A stretch of 64,000 bases of DNA from Mycobacterium branderi (GTDB lineage: Bacteria > Actinomycetota > Actinomycetes > Mycobacteriales > Mycobacteriaceae). Positions 7,101 through 16,599 of the stretch are shown here, one piece after another (within the stretch, counting starts at the first letter, position 1; the number at the start of each line of letters is the position of its first letter). Made by a program: the position numbers and the translations under genes. Below the pieces are notes generated by a model. The model worked only from the letters and a program-made list of their open reading frames with translations, had not been told where the DNA came from and made no database searches. The stretch lies in contig NZ_AP022607.1 in assembly GCF_010728725.1 (NCBI RefSeq), positions 186,001 through 250,000 of the forward strand, in the 5' to 3' direction.

Positions 7101-7865
7101 TCAGTTGCGCATGTAGGCGCCGCCGGACACATTGACGATCTCGCCGGTGATGTGAGCCGCCCGCGCTGAAGCGAGAAAGGCTACCAGTTCGGCGATTTCG
7201 TTCTTGTCCGGCAGGGAGCCCAGCGGGCCCAGCGAGTCGTGGCGCTGCCGCAGCTCGGGGTGATCCATCATGAACTTGGTGCCCTCGACCATGCCCATGC
7301 TGACGGTGTTGGCCCGGATCCCGTAGGGCCCGCCCTCATGTGCCAGGCAGCGCGTCAACGTGTTCAGAGCGCCCTTGCTGACCGCGTAGGGCGTTTCCAT
7401 CCCGGCGCCGCCGACATCGGGGGCATAACTGCCGATGTTGATGACGACGCCCCGACCGTGCTCGCGCATGGACGGCAGCACCCGGCGGGCCAGATACCAC
7501 GGCCCGTTGATGTTGACGTCCATCACCCGGTCCCAGTCGGCCGGCTCGTAGTCGAAGATGGATCCCAGGACGTTGACCGCGGCGTTGTTGACGAGAATGT
7601 CTACCGCGCCGAACTTTTCGAGCACCCGATCAACCACGGCGTCAATCGCGCCGCGATCACCGGCGTCCATCGGGCAGCCGACGATCTCGGCGCCGGGGTA
7701 GTCCACGCCCATCGCCTTGGTCACGTCGCGGGCGCGCCGTTCGTGAATGTCGGTGACCACCACGCGCGCTCCGCCGTGCGCCAGGCGCCGAGCGACCGCC
7801 TGACCGATACCAAGGCCAGCCGCGGCCGTCACCAGCGCCACCGCGCCGTCGAACTCGCTGCTCAA
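7101..7865 (-). CDS. Short-chain dehydrogenase/reductase (SDR)
   Basis: A 254-residue classical SDR. The Rossmann glycine motif is TAAAGLGIG near residue 14, the NNAA motif lies near residue 93, and catalytic Y-x3-K is in YAVSKGA. The C-terminal GEIVNVSGGAYMRN is typical of the 3-oxoacyl/hydroxysteroid group. It reversibly oxidises alcohol to ketone with NAD(P)H. It is the last gene of a tightly packed operon after a luciferase-like monooxygenase and an amidohydrolase, its start lying 2 bases after the amidohydrolase stop. The substrate is unknown but should be an intermediate of that pathway. Confidence 0.88.
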   Translation of the reverse strand: MSSEFDGAVALVTAAAGLGIGQAVARRLAHGGARVVVTDIHERRARDVTKAMGVDYPGAEIVGCPMDAGDRGAIDAVVDRVLEKFGAVDILVNNAAVNVLGSIFDYEPADWDRVMDVNINGPWYLARRVLPSMREHGRGVVINIGSYAPDVGGAGMETPYAVSKGALNTLTRCLAHEGGPYGIRANTVSMGMVEGTKFMMDHPELRQRHDSLGPLGSLPDKNEIAELVAFLASARAAHITGEIVNVSGGAYMRN

Positions 7866-7867
7866 CG

Positions 7868-9076
7868 TCAGCTCTTCAACAGTTCCAGGCCGTTGTCGCG
7901 GCAGAAGTGGCGGCGCCGCTCGTCGCCGAGTCCCTCCACGCGCAAATACATTTCGGCGGGTTCGCGCAGACCCTCGGCGTGCGGCCAGTCCGAGCCCATC
8001 ACCAGCGCCTCGGTGCCGCCGAGTTGTTCGGCGAGTGCCACGGTGTCATCTTCGGGATAGGGCACCACCCGCACATGCTGTTTGAAGATAGCGCTGGGGC
8101 GCTCTTTGAGCGGCCCGCCCAGCCATGGCCCGAGCCGGGCCATGCCGCGGCTTTTGTCCATGTGCCGGATGAAATGCGGTATCCACGACGCGCCGAATTC
8201 GCTGACCAACACCCGGATGTTCGGGTAGCGGCCGAACAGATTGTCGAAGATCAGCGCGGACAAGGTTTCGGTGATCGGCCGTTCACCGTAGCTGTTTTGC
8301 CACTGCCACGCCGAGAACTGGAATGGTGGGCCGATCTTCCAGCCCCAATCGGGAGCCACGCTGCGCTGATAATAGAATTCCGTGATGTGATAGCACACCA
8401 CCGCCCTGGCCTCGTTGATGCGCGCCCAGAACGGATCGAAGTACGGATCACCGGGGCTGCGTCCATAGGCGGGGCCGGCCGGTAGGTAGATGAATTTGGC
8501 GCCGGCGGCCAACACACGATCGAGTTCGGCGACCGAGCGGTCCAGGTCGCGCAACGACAGCATCGCCGGGGCATAAATGGTGTCCTGGTAGCTGAACCCC
8601 CAGTCCTCGGCGATCCAGCGGTTGAACGCCTCGAGATTGTCATACAGCGCATCGATGCCGTCGAGGAACTCCTCGGCGAACAACGCCCACCCGCCCGGAT
8701 ACATGATGGTCTTTTCGATCTGCTGCTCCTCCAGCTGCTTGAGCCGGGCATCCTTGTCGAGGTATTCGGGCTGCAAAGGTTCGAAGAATCGATCGGCGTC
8801 GGCAGGGTCACCCGAGGATCGCTTCTTGAGCATCTCGGCCAACGAGCCCGGCACATAGGCCTTGTCGAGATCATGCTCCTTCTCAAACGCGGTAACGATG
8901 CGCTCGTTGGCCAGCAGCGCCTTATGGCCGCTGGGCAGCACGATCGGGCGCACCGCGGTGTCGAGCTTGTCCTTGGGCATGTAACGGGTGAAACAGTCCT
9001 GCGCCTCATAGGAGTGCTGATCGAAGTCGAGCAGCTTGTAGGGCAACGTGCCCACGGTGTCCGGGATCAGTGCCAT
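7868..9076 (-). CDS. Amidohydrolase-2 family metal-dependent hydrolase
   Basis: A 402-residue protein of the amidohydrolase_2 (ACMSD-like TIM barrel) family. Family marks are the N-terminal metal motif D-x-H at 19-21 (LLDFDQHSYE), a later histidine in VVCYHITEFY, and the C-terminal aspartate in MGSDWPHAEG. Relatives decarboxylate or hydrolyse ring-cleavage products and are common in mycobacterial steroid/xenobiotic clusters beside luciferase-like monooxygenases. The start is 10 bp after the monooxygenase stop, inside one operon. Whether it acts as decarboxylase or hydrolase cannot be told from sequence alone. Confidence 0.85.
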   Translation of the reverse strand: MALIPDTVGTLPYKLLDFDQHSYEAQDCFTRYMPKDKLDTAVRPIVLPSGHKALLANERIVTAFEKEHDLDKAYVPGSLAEMLKKRSSGDPADADRFFEPLQPEYLDKDARLKQLEEQQIEKTIMYPGGWALFAEEFLDGIDALYDNLEAFNRWIAEDWGFSYQDTIYAPAMLSLRDLDRSVAELDRVLAAGAKFIYLPAGPAYGRSPGDPYFDPFWARINEARAVVCYHITEFYYQRSVAPDWGWKIGPPFQFSAWQWQNSYGERPITETLSALIFDNLFGRYPNIRVLVSEFGASWIPHFIRHMDKSRGMARLGPWLGGPLKERPSAIFKQHVRVVPYPEDDTVALAEQLGGTEALVMGSDWPHAEGLREPAEMYLRVEGLGDERRRHFCRDNGLELLKS

Positions 9077-9086
9077 GATGTGTCCT

Positions 9087-10106
9087 TTACTTCACTTGCA
9101 TTGGGGTACTTGGCGTTTCACGATCCGTGGCCGAGCCGGCCCGCAGCAGCGGCGCCAGCCGGATGCAGATCGTGTGGATGTTGCGCATCACCGCGTCGTC
9201 GGGCATCCCGCCGATGGATGCCCACAAAAACACTGTGCTCACCGGTGCGCCGGCGGTATGGGCGCGGACTTGCTCGGCGACGTGCTCGGGCGTGCCGTAG
9301 CTGAACGAGCCGAGCGGCCCCGGCCGTGGCGAGCTGATGAGCCGATCGACGTCAACGGGTTTGGGCACCGGAGCATCCGTACCCTCGACCATGTGGCGGC
9401 GGTATGAGTTCAGCTGGTGGGCAAGGTGTTCGGAGACCAGCGGCCAGTCGCGTTCGGGGTCGTCGGTGGCCCAGCCCTGAAATCCGCCGGCCATCATCCC
9501 GCCCGCGACCGGGTGACCGGCCTCGGCCAGCCCTCGCGAGTACGGCTCCCAGAGCGCGGCGTCGGCCGACAGCAGCCGCTCCCCCAGCAACCCGGCCCGG
9601 CGCGCACCTTGCGGGCCCTGGTAGCCAAGCCAGATCGGCATCGGATCCTGTACCGGGCGTGGTCGCACCCCGCCGGGCCCGAACAGGTCACGAAGGCGCC
9701 GCGCGGTGTCGTCGGTCTGCCGGTAGCGCGCCTTCAGCGATGCACCGAACAGCTCGAACTCCGGCACGCGGTAGCCGGTACCGATTCCCAGGTCCAGGCG
9801 GCCGTCGGAAACCAGATCCACCACCACGCTCTGCTCGGCGATCTCCGCGGCCGGCCGCAACGGCGCGATGAGGATCGCCGTCCCCAGGCGCATGCGCTGC
9901 GTGCGTGCCGCCACCGCGGCGGCCATCGTCAGCGGGCTGGTCAAGTAGTCATCGTCGAACAAGTGGTGTTCGGAGAACCACGCCGACGAGGCGCCGAGCC
10001 GTTCGGCCTCCTGGCAGGCCTCGATCGTGAAACCGTAAAGCCGCGACGGGTTTTGCCGCCATTGGGCGGGGTTCCGCAGGTCGAAATACACGCCGACATC
10101 GATCAT
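9087..10106 (-). CDS. Luciferase-like (LLM) flavin-dependent monooxygenase
   Basis: A 339-residue bacterial-luciferase-like oxidoreductase counted from the ATG at 10106. An upstream in-frame ATG at 10181 would leave no room for the operator/promoter, and conservation starts at MIDVGVYFDLRNP. Diagnostic motifs are AERLGASSAWFSEHHLF, MRLGTAILIAPLRPAAEIAEQ and GRLDLGIGTGYR. These enzymes use FMNH2 or F420H2 to oxygenate or reduce substrates; mycobacteria are rich in F420 types, but the cofactor is not decidable here. It is first in an operon with an amidohydrolase and an SDR, about 80 bp downstream of a strong palindromic operator. Confidence 0.87.
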   Translation of the reverse strand: MIDVGVYFDLRNPAQWRQNPSRLYGFTIEACQEAERLGASSAWFSEHHLFDDDYLTSPLTMAAAVAARTQRMRLGTAILIAPLRPAAEIAEQSVVVDLVSDGRLDLGIGTGYRVPEFELFGASLKARYRQTDDTARRLRDLFGPGGVRPRPVQDPMPIWLGYQGPQGARRAGLLGERLLSADAALWEPYSRGLAEAGHPVAGGMMAGGFQGWATDDPERDWPLVSEHLAHQLNSYRRHMVEGTDAPVPKPVDVDRLISSPRPGPLGSFSYGTPEHVAEQVRAHTAGAPVSTVFLWASIGGMPDDAVMRNIHTICIRLAPLLRAGSATDRETPSTPMQVK

Positions 10107-10184
10107 GGTTGCACCAGAGCACCCCACTTCTGCTCGTTCACGCTGAGCGCCGGACGATCTGCATATCTCCTCGCAGGTCACCCT

Positions 10185-10201
10185 ACCTTACACTGTAAGG
10201 T
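10185..10201. promoter_or_regulatory. TetR-type operator, perfect copy (ACCTTACA-C-TGTAAGGT)
   Basis: A perfect 17-bp palindrome with 8-bp half-sites, about 80 bp before the start of the LLM/amidohydrolase/SDR operon. Matching elements at 11720-11734 and 12237-12253 link this operon to the SnoaL/SDR operon and to the TetR gene at 12292. Confidence 0.75.
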
Positions 10202-10312
10202 TGGAGGTAGGCCAGTGTCTTGTGCTCCCGAATTGAATCCGCCGCGGCATCCATCGTGAACACGCTCCCCGACCTGCTCGCACCGGATCGCACCTCGGCG
10301 TGCCGCGCAGAT

Positions 10313-11128
10313 CTACCGAAGCAGCACCTGGCCGCCGTCGATCATGATGGTCGCTCCGGTCAGGAACTTCAGGTCGTCGCTGACCAAGGCGACGATCGCA
10401 CGCCCGATGTCCTCATAGGGGTCTCCGAAGCGGCCCAGGGGGATTTCGCGCGCGATCCGTTCCCAGCGTGCCGGGTCCTCGTCGCGGTATGCCTCCGAGG
10501 CCGGCGACATCCCGTTAGGACACACTTGATTGACGCGGATACCGTGCTTGCCCCACTCGATAGCGGCCGACTTGGTCAGGCCGCCGATCGCCTCCTTGGC
10601 CATCGCATAAGCGGCCATCCGGGCGCCGCCCCGAACACCAATGGCTGAACCGAAATTGATGACTACTGCATGGTCGGATTCACGCAGCGCGTCGAAGGCG
10701 GCCTGCATCACATGCAGGGTGCCCAGCGGGCCGCTGCGGAAGTAGTCGAGGACATCATCGTCGCCGAGGTCGATCGTCGGTGCGCCGGCGGCCATGGGCA
10801 CATTTTGTGAGCCGCCCTGTGCGTTGTTGATCACGATGTCGATCTGACCGAAATCTGTGAGTGTTTCGGCCACCGCGTTTTCGACGGCCGCCCGGTCGGC
10901 AACGTCGCACCCGATCGCCAGCGCCCGCTGGCCCTTATCGAGCAGTTCGCTGCAAGCATCGACGACTTTCTGTCGGGTTCGGCCGAGTAGGGCCACGGCT
11001 GCGCCTTCGTCGGCGAGCGCGGCCGCAATCGCCTTGCCTAAGCCCTGGCCCGCACCGGTGACCACGGCGACCCGGCCCGTGAGCCGGGTAGTCGTACCCG
11101 CACGTTGCCCTTCCTCGGTGGCCGTCAT
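10313..11128 (-). CDS. Short-chain dehydrogenase/reductase (SDR)
   Basis: A 271-residue SDR counted from the ATG at 11128, which overlaps the SnoaL stop in an ATGA junction; an in-frame start at 11230 would overlap SnoaL by about 100 bases. It shows TGAGQGLG (nucleotide binding), INNAQGG, catalytic Y-x3-K in YAMAKEA and the C-terminal GATIMIDGGQVLL. It is distinct in sequence from the SDR at 7101, so the two probably act on different intermediates. The shared operator upstream of its operon places both SDRs in one regulon. Confidence 0.87.
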   Translation of the reverse strand: MTATEEGQRAGTTTRLTGRVAVVTGAGQGLGKAIAAALADEGAAVALLGRTRQKVVDACSELLDKGQRALAIGCDVADRAAVENAVAETLTDFGQIDIVINNAQGGSQNVPMAAGAPTIDLGDDDVLDYFRSGPLGTLHVMQAAFDALRESDHAVVINFGSAIGVRGGARMAAYAMAKEAIGGLTKSAAIEWGKHGIRVNQVCPNGMSPASEAYRDEDPARWERIAREIPLGRFGDPYEDIGRAIVALVSDDLKFLTGATIMIDGGQVLLR

Positions 11129-11589
11129 CGGACGCCCTCTTTCGTCGGTGCGGGACCTCCGAGCAGACCGGCCACCGGCGAGTTGCGAACGTGGCCCTCG
11201 ACCTTGACTTTGCGGCGGGCGAAGCGCCAACCAGCGTCGGTGCTGACGACTTCGTCGCGGTAGGTGCCCCAGTGGTCCAGGCCGGCCACGCCGATGAACT
11301 GGAAGCAGGCATAGGTACTCGCACTGGCATCCGCACGCGGCTCGATATACACCGAGCTCAGATGATGCCGGGCCGGCAGGAATCCCGCAGAGGTGAACGT
11401 CGCCGCGGTGCGGGCGAAGAAGTCCAGGATCGCTTCGGGCCCGATCAGCTCCTCGGTGTTGGTCACCAAAACCCCGTCGGGAACGAACAATTGCGACAGC
11501 TCGCGCGTCTTGCCGCTGTCGGCCAGGTACTGATAGGTCGCCATGAGGTCGGCGACACCCACGCGGGTGCGCAGCTCGATGTCATCCAT
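11125..11589 (-). CDS. SnoaL-like (NTF2-fold) protein
   Basis: A 154-residue SnoaL_4-type protein. The opening VGVADLMATYQYLADSGKTRELSQLFVPDGVL and the strand-rich C-terminus (WGTYRDEVVSTDAGWRFARRKVK) fit the family. Relatives include small oxygenase subunits, dehydratases and isomerases such as ketosteroid isomerase. The gene overlaps the following SDR, and the unit lies 130 bp downstream of a palindromic operator. A second SnoaL protein sits at 3586; they are only distantly alike. Confidence 0.78.
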   Translation of the reverse strand: MDDIELRTRVGVADLMATYQYLADSGKTRELSQLFVPDGVLVTNTEELIGPEAILDFFARTAATFTSAGFLPARHHLSSVYIEPRADASASTYACFQFIGVAGLDHWGTYRDEVVSTDAGWRFARRKVKVEGHVRNSPVAGLLGGPAPTKEGVR

Positions 11590-11719
11590 GCGACGAAACC
11601 TCCTGCGAACTATCCCGATGCGATGACCGAGCCGACTGCCACGGCGTTACTGGCTCGCCGGCACCGGATTGAAACCCGTCGGGCCAGCGGCGCTTGTCCA
11701 CAAAGCCGCGGGTAACCGC

Positions 11720-11734
11720 CCTTACGCTGTAAGG
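11720..11734. promoter_or_regulatory. TetR-type operator, second copy (CCTTAC-GCT-GTAAGG)
   Basis: A 15-bp palindrome with perfect 6-bp half-sites, matching the 10186-10200 core at 14 of 15 positions. It lies about 130 bp before the SnoaL/SDR operon. Confidence 0.7.
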
Positions 11735-11850
11735 TCATGCCTATCAGATTGGCTGTCGCGGGGTCAACGGGCCCGGGCAGGATCGACGTGCACCGGCGCC
11801 GTCGGTGACATGTCGCCTCAATCGGGAGCCGGACCTCGGCCGGCATGGTC

Positions 11851-12171
11851 TTAGAACCAGTAGGTTCTCATCTTCGCCAGGAAATCCGGCGTAATCGGGT
11901 AGCCCGAACGATCGCCGATGACGCTGTCGATGCCGCACCTGGGACAGCGCGCGGTCCGTCCTTGTGTACCGGTCGCTTTCGCCATTTCTGGCGCGGGATC
12001 GATCCAGTCCCTGATCTGCGTTGGCCCGAAGATGGAGCAACAGTGAAAGCAGCCACACACTGAACTCTGCGTGAGCTCGCCGCGATTGAGGCCGCAATGA
12101 GCGTGGGCTTCCCGTACGTCGTCGGGCATTTCCGCACGTGTCACAGCGACCACCTTCGGTACCACGGCCAA
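11851..12171 (-). CDS. Cysteine-rich zinc-ribbon-like cytoplasmic protein
   Basis: A 106-residue protein with six closely placed cysteines: C39, C41, C44 and C45 in VCGCFHCCSIF, and C76-x2-C79 in RCPRCGIDSVIG, suggesting one or two metal sites. The segment GIDSVIGDRSGYPIT resembles a small family of uncharacterised bacterial cytoplasmic proteins. There is no signal peptide or membrane segment. The start could be the ATG at 12171 or the later one giving MPDDVREAH. It is divergent from the TetR at 12292, separated by a weak operator. Function unknown. Confidence 0.65.
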   Translation of the reverse strand: MAVVPKVVAVTRAEMPDDVREAHAHCGLNRGELTQSSVCGCFHCCSIFGPTQIRDWIDPAPEMAKATGTQGRTARCPRCGIDSVIGDRSGYPITPDFLAKMRTYWF

Positions 12172-12236
12172 CGGCGCTCAGCATGCCACAGCATCGCGTC
12201 GTCGAACGCTTCCGTATCGATCGCGGCAGTCAGCCA

Positions 12237-12253
12237 ACCTTCCGCTGTAAAAT
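12237..12253. promoter_or_regulatory. Degenerate copy of the TetR operator before the TetR gene
   Basis: The 17 bp at this position match the perfect operator core at 14 of 17 positions when aligned to ACCTTACGCTGTAAGGT. It lies 39 bp before the GTG start of the TetR, as expected for autoregulation at a weaker site. Confidence 0.6.
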
Positions 12254-12291
12254 GAGCCGACCTAAAGGATCAATACGGGCGGAGTCGGTAC

Positions 12292-12954
12292 GTGCCTGCT
12301 GGCCGCACTAAGGGTGCCTCGCGAACAAACGACAAGCGAGGCAAGCCCCCTGTCCTCACCGAGGACCAGATCGTCAGCGCCGCCCTCGCCGTCATCCGCA
12401 ATGAGGGCCTCGAGGCGCTGTCGATGCGCAGACTGTCCCGCGAACTCGGACGTTCCGCCATGGCGGCCTACTGGTACGTCGAAGACAAGCAGCAGCTGCT
12501 GAACCTCGTCGCCAAGAAGATGCTCGCGGAGGTTCCGCTGCCCGATCCGGATGCCGGCTCATGGGAGGAGCGACTCCGCAGAGTGGTCGCGGCGATCGAT
12601 GCCCAGTTGCGCAAGCACCCCGGCATCGCAGAGATTCTTTTGCAGCGGATGCTTTCCACAGATCGCCGTCTCATGAACGGCATCTTCGACATTTTGCAGT
12701 CGGCCGGATTCGAAGGTCCCGACGTCTTTTTGTCGTACGCGATGATCCACACGTACTTGTTCGGTCGCTACCAGGTAGTGCTGCACGCCGACGAGCTGCC
12801 GGATCAGGAGCAGCGTCCCGAGGACCTCGAGGACACCGTCGGCCGCCTGGTGCCGCACCTGGAGCGGCTTCGAGGGCGCGATTTCTTCTCCTACGGCGTC
12901 GACACGATCATCGCAGGGCTGCATGCCCGCTTAGAGGCGAAATCTCAAGCATGA
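12292..12954 (+). CDS. TetR-family regulator, candidate master of the ACCTTAC regulon
   Basis: A 220-residue TetR. A basic 20-residue tail precedes the HTH (IVSAALAVIRNEGLEALSMR, then GRSAMAAYWYVEDKQQLLN). The C-terminal domain resembles TetR_C ligand-binding folds. The GTG at 12292 is used; the upstream region carries a degenerate copy of the palindrome found before the LLM and SnoaL/SDR operons. Neighbouring position plus shared operator make this the best candidate repressor of both operons (inference). The ligand is probably a pathway substrate or CoA ester. Confidence 0.85.
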   Translation: MPAGRTKGASRTNDKRGKPPVLTEDQIVSAALAVIRNEGLEALSMRRLSRELGRSAMAAYWYVEDKQQLLNLVAKKMLAEVPLPDPDAGSWEERLRRVVAAIDAQLRKHPGIAEILLQRMLSTDRRLMNGIFDILQSAGFEGPDVFLSYAMIHTYLFGRYQVVLHADELPDQEQRPEDLEDTVGRLVPHLERLRGRDFFSYGVDTIIAGLHARLEAKSQA

Positions 12955-13125
12955 CAGGCACGTTCACCATCGACTGACCCTGCGGCTCTTCATGACGGGG
13001 ATCCGAATTACGCCCGCCTGAAAGCGCAACCTACACATCGCCGTGCCCGGCCCGGATGGTCGAGGTAGTTGACCTGACTCGGTCGGTCGATCAGATTTCA
13101 CCATCCGGCTGGGGTCCCCGCACGA

Positions 13126-14568
13126 TTAGTGCGGCGCCACTAACGAGGCCAGTTCGGTTGCGTCGTCGGATAACTGCACCAGTGTGGTGTTGATCCGCCA
13201 CAGATCGTGAAATGAGCCGACCGGTGACGCGGCCGTCCACAGGGTTTCGCAGCCGGAGAGGTCGTATGCCTTCGTCAGCCGCCCGACGTTGGGGTTACCG
13301 AAGTCCGCCACGGCCACAGTGCCGTCGGTGCCGAGGTAGTACCCGTAACCCAAGTCGTAGTCACACGTCTTGCCCTGTGCACCGGTTCGCAGATCGTATT
13401 GCTGCCAGTGTGGACCCATGATGCCTCCGATCTGTGCGAAGAAGAACTTGGTTCCGATCAGGCGCGTTTCCACCGGTCGCTCGCCGGTGAGTTTCAGCAG
13501 CCTGCCACCGTCAGGGGTGTAGACGGCCCAGTCCTTGAGCGCCTCTATGACCGGCAGGTCCAGCGTCTCGATGTTGGGCAGATCCCCATGAATACTCTTG
13601 CGGCTGGTCCGCTTGCCGGCATCGTCGAAGAACTGAACCCGCGTCAGCACCGAACGGTCCTGACGGTCAGCGATCTCTGCAGCGAAGCCACCCGGGTACA
13701 CGATGGTCTTCTGCAGCTCGGCGTTTTCGTCCAACTCCGGTGTGATCACCCTGCCGTCGCTGAGCGAGAAAACCACCCTGGCATCGGAGCCTCTGCCGCC
13801 AGTGACCTGTGTGGCGAGCGCAGGGGGTGCGGTGTCGTGTGACGGCGGGTACAAGTTGTCGACATGTCCAGCGCCGGGAACGAACCACGTGGTGTCGGCT
13901 TTCGGACCCACGCCGTAAACGCCTTCGTTCTCGGTCAGGGCGATGGCGTAGATGCCGACCTGGTGGACCCCCAGCTTCGCCGGGTAGGTGCGAAGATCAG
14001 TGGGCCCTCTGTAGGACACCCGACCGGTGTGCGCGTCGACAACCCATGCGGTGACTGCCTCGAAATCGTGGACGCACAGCACGGCTTCGGGCCCGTTGAG
14101 ATAACACTTGGGCGGCCGTTTTTCGGTAGTCAGTTCCACTGCGGGAAAGAGGCGTCGGCCATCGCGCACGTTGATACCGACCAGCCACCAGCGTGGGTCC
14201 GGGGCGCCGCGAGTGGCGGCCACGAAGTATGCGTCATCGCCGAGATTTCCCACAAACGGGCTCGAATGGAAAGGGTCGTCATCGGTGACGATCCTGCTCT
14301 GTTCGGGGGAACCGAGTGCCGAGGGCAGGCCAAGGTCGACGACGCTCGTTCGCCAACCCGGAACGGGTTGCACGCGCATTGACGCCGCCAGAAACGTCTG
14401 CGCCGGCGGCTGCCAGGCACCGCGTGCGCCGGCGTCGTCATCGTGGTTGCGCCACACGATCAGAAGCGCGGCCGCGACCACGGCGGTGGCCACCGCCATT
14501 GCTGCCGCTATCGGCCACCGCCGCCGGCGCCGCGGCGGAATGGATGCAAGTGTGGTATGCCCGCGCAT
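13126..14568 (-). CDS. Membrane-anchored beta-propeller-like (PQQ-like) protein
   Basis: A 480-residue protein with an Arg-rich cytoplasmic start, one transmembrane helix at about residues 18-40 (PIAAAMAVATAVVAAALLIVW) and a large extracytoplasmic domain. The domain repeats short blade-like units such as WWLVGINVRDGRRLFP, AWVVDAHTGRVSYRG and WQQYDLRTGAQGK, the pattern of PQQ-like beta-propellers. It is divergent from a Ser/Thr kinase gene, with about 250 bp between starts. Role unknown; a sensor or cell-envelope scaffold linked to the kinase is possible. No catalytic residues are recognised. Confidence 0.65.
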   Translation of the reverse strand: MRGHTTLASIPPRRRRRWPIAAAMAVATAVVAAALLIVWRNHDDDAGARGAWQPPAQTFLAASMRVQPVPGWRTSVVDLGLPSALGSPEQSRIVTDDDPFHSSPFVGNLGDDAYFVAATRGAPDPRWWLVGINVRDGRRLFPAVELTTEKRPPKCYLNGPEAVLCVHDFEAVTAWVVDAHTGRVSYRGPTDLRTYPAKLGVHQVGIYAIALTENEGVYGVGPKADTTWFVPGAGHVDNLYPPSHDTAPPALATQVTGGRGSDARVVFSLSDGRVITPELDENAELQKTIVYPGGFAAEIADRQDRSVLTRVQFFDDAGKRTSRKSIHGDLPNIETLDLPVIEALKDWAVYTPDGGRLLKLTGERPVETRLIGTKFFFAQIGGIMGPHWQQYDLRTGAQGKTCDYDLGYGYYLGTDGTVAVADFGNPNVGRLTKAYDLSGCETLWTAASPVGSFHDLWRINTTLVQLSDDATELASLVAPH

Positions 14569-14817
14569 GGCTTGAACTCTTGCACACCACGTACAGAGCG
14601 CGGTAATGCCGCAACCGGCGGGGCGAGATCGTCGTGACCTGCTGAGCCGGTTCAGGTTCCGTATACCTGGCAGAGTCGGCCAGTTTGCCTTGGCGCCGGC
14701 AATTGGCCGCGAACTTGCGTCGCGGTGAGGTGGCGACCGCCTTGGCGAGCCTCACAAGAGGACTGCGTTTGACGCTTTGCGGTGGCCGACAGCATCCGGC
14801 CACATAGCATGCACGCC

Positions 14818-16599
14818 ATGGCGATGTCACCGGGAAGCTCGTTCGCCGGCTATACCGTGCTGCGACTCCTTGGCTCGGGCGGGATGGGAGAGGTCTATCT
14901 CGCCGAGCACCCCCGCCTGCCGCGCAAGGACGCGCTGAAGATCCTTCCGACGCAGGTTTCCCAGGACGCCGCCTACCGTGATCGCTTTCTGCGGGAGGCC
15001 GACCTCGCAGCCTCGCTGTGGCACCCGAACATCGTTCGGGTCAACGACCGTGGCGAGTTCGACGGTCAGCTTTGGATCGCCATGGACTACATCGACGGCA
15101 TGGACGCCGGCCGGCTGCTGGCCCGGCGCCACCCGACGGGTATGCCGGTCGACTTGGTGGTCGAGATCGTCTCGGCGGTGGCCGATGCCCTTGACTATTC
15201 ACACCGCAATGGGCTGCTACATCGAGATGTCAAGCCCGCCAACATCATGGTGACCAATCCCGGCGATGAGGACGACCGCCGCATCTTGCTGGGCGATTTT
15301 GGGATCGCCCGTCGCAGCGATGACATCAGCGGACTGACCGCGACCAACGCGACCGTGGGCACCGTCGCCTACACGCCGCCCGAACAGTTGATGGGCGGCG
15401 AGATCGACGGCCGCGCCGACCAATACGCGCTGGCGGCTACCGCCTACCAGCTGCTGACCGGATCACCGTTGTTTTCCCACTCCAACACCGCGGTGGTGAT
15501 CAGCCACCACCTCAACACGGCCCCACCGTCGGTGTCGCAGCATCGCCCCGATCTGGTCGACCTCGACGCGGCCTTGGCAAAAGCACTGTCCAAGGCGCCC
15601 GCTGACCGCTTTGACCGGTGCACGGACTTCGCCCGCGCCCTAGCCGGCCAAGGCCCCGCACTGCCCTCAAGATCCGCAGTCAAAAACACGGTGCGCGCCA
15701 CGACAACCGGTACGCCGCGGTCCTCCACATTCACTTCCCCATCGTCAGGGCAACCAGCTCGATCGCGACGCCGATGGCTGATCCCGGCAGCGGCCGGCGC
15801 GATCGTCGCCGTCGCTGCGGCGGCAACGACATGGACCGCCCTGCACCGCTCCCCCACCGGCAGCACATCGACGACGCCAAGTTCGGCGATACCGTCGTCG
15901 TCCCTCGCTTCACCCGCTGGCCGCACTCCGGCGGTGAGCACCTTCGCCTGGCCGGCACCTCCGCCGAACCGGCCACCGCAGGGCAACTGTCCACCGGCGT
16001 GCAACCAGATTCCCGATTCCGCGTGGATCGAGGCAGCTGCGCTCCCGCTCTACAAGGACTATGCCTGGCCCACGCTGGCACCCTTATCCGAACCGGTCTC
16101 CAGCCCCCGATTCAAAGCGGACGAAATGTGCGCCGCCCCACCGACGGCCGATGACGAACGCGACAGCGCACTCGCTGCTCGAATCGTCCTGCCCAACCCG
16201 CCGGGTCAGTGGCAGCTGCAAGTTCAGATCCTGCACTGGCGCGGCGATACCTGGGTCGCGGGACAGCGGGCCTCTGCCGTCATGGATTCCGCCACATCGC
16301 TGCTGCGCACCAACTGCTCCTTCACCGCGCCCGGGGTGTCGGTCTCCCGCATCACCGAGCAGAACGTCCCCGGACATCCCGGCCAGTCGCTGACCGCAGT
16401 GCTCACGGCGAATGGAGCCGCGCCGCTTGTCGCCCACGAATACTTGGTCTCAGATCTGCGCAACAGCACCGTAGTGGAGGTGGCGATGTGGTCGACGACG
16501 CCGCCGGCCGTCGACTGGCCGACGATCAACGATGACCAGCTGCTCGCGGACATGGTGGCCCCGCTGTGTACGGCCTACGTCAACTCATGCACCACATAA
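14818..16599 (+). CDS. Ser/Thr protein kinase, PknF/PknH-like receptor type
   Basis: Start set at the ATG at 14818 by alignment to PknF ([11 protein letters not shown]); an in-frame GTG at 14782 is possible. From this start (593 residues) the kinase domain covers about 1-275: glycine loop [13 protein letters not shown], catalytic lysine K41, HRDVKPAN with D137, DFG at 160-162 and an activation loop with several threonines ([15 protein letters not shown]). A Ser/Thr/Pro-rich linker, one transmembrane helix at about 320-342 and an extracellular domain with paired cysteines follow. It is likely autophosphorylating and envelope-sensing. The divergent beta-propeller protein is a possible partner. 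Confidence 0.92.
   Translation: MAMSPGSSFAGYTVLRLLGSGGMGEVYLAEHPRLPRKDALKILPTQVSQDAAYRDRFLREADLAASLWHPNIVRVNDRGEFDGQLWIAMDYIDGMDAGRLLARRHPTGMPVDLVVEIVSAVADALDYSHRNGLLHRDVKPANIMVTNPGDEDDRRILLGDFGIARRSDDISGLTATNATVGTVAYTPPEQLMGGEIDGRADQYALAATAYQLLTGSPLFSHSNTAVVISHHLNTAPPSVSQHRPDLVDLDAALAKALSKAPADRFDRCTDFARALAGQGPALPSRSAVKNTVRATTTGTPRSSTFTSPSSGQPARSRRRWLIPAAAGAIVAVAAAATTWTALHRSPTGSTSTTPSSAIPSSSLASPAGRTPAVSTFAWPAPPPNRPPQGNCPPACNQIPDSAWIEAAALPLYKDYAWPTLAPLSEPVSSPRFKADEMCAAPPTADDERDSALAARIVLPNPPGQWQLQVQILHWRGDTWVAGQRASAVMDSATSLLRTNCSFTAPGVSVSRITEQNVPGHPGQSLTAVLTANGAAPLVAHEYLVSDLRNSTVVEVAMWSTTPPAVDWPTINDDQLLADMVAPLCTAYVNSCTT

Noticed and set aside
13126..13143. TTAGTG-N6-CACTAA inverted repeat resembling the Rieske-operon operator
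   Set aside because: It lies inside the last codons of the beta-propeller gene, and its spacing is 6 rather than 3 bases. Treated as coincidence.
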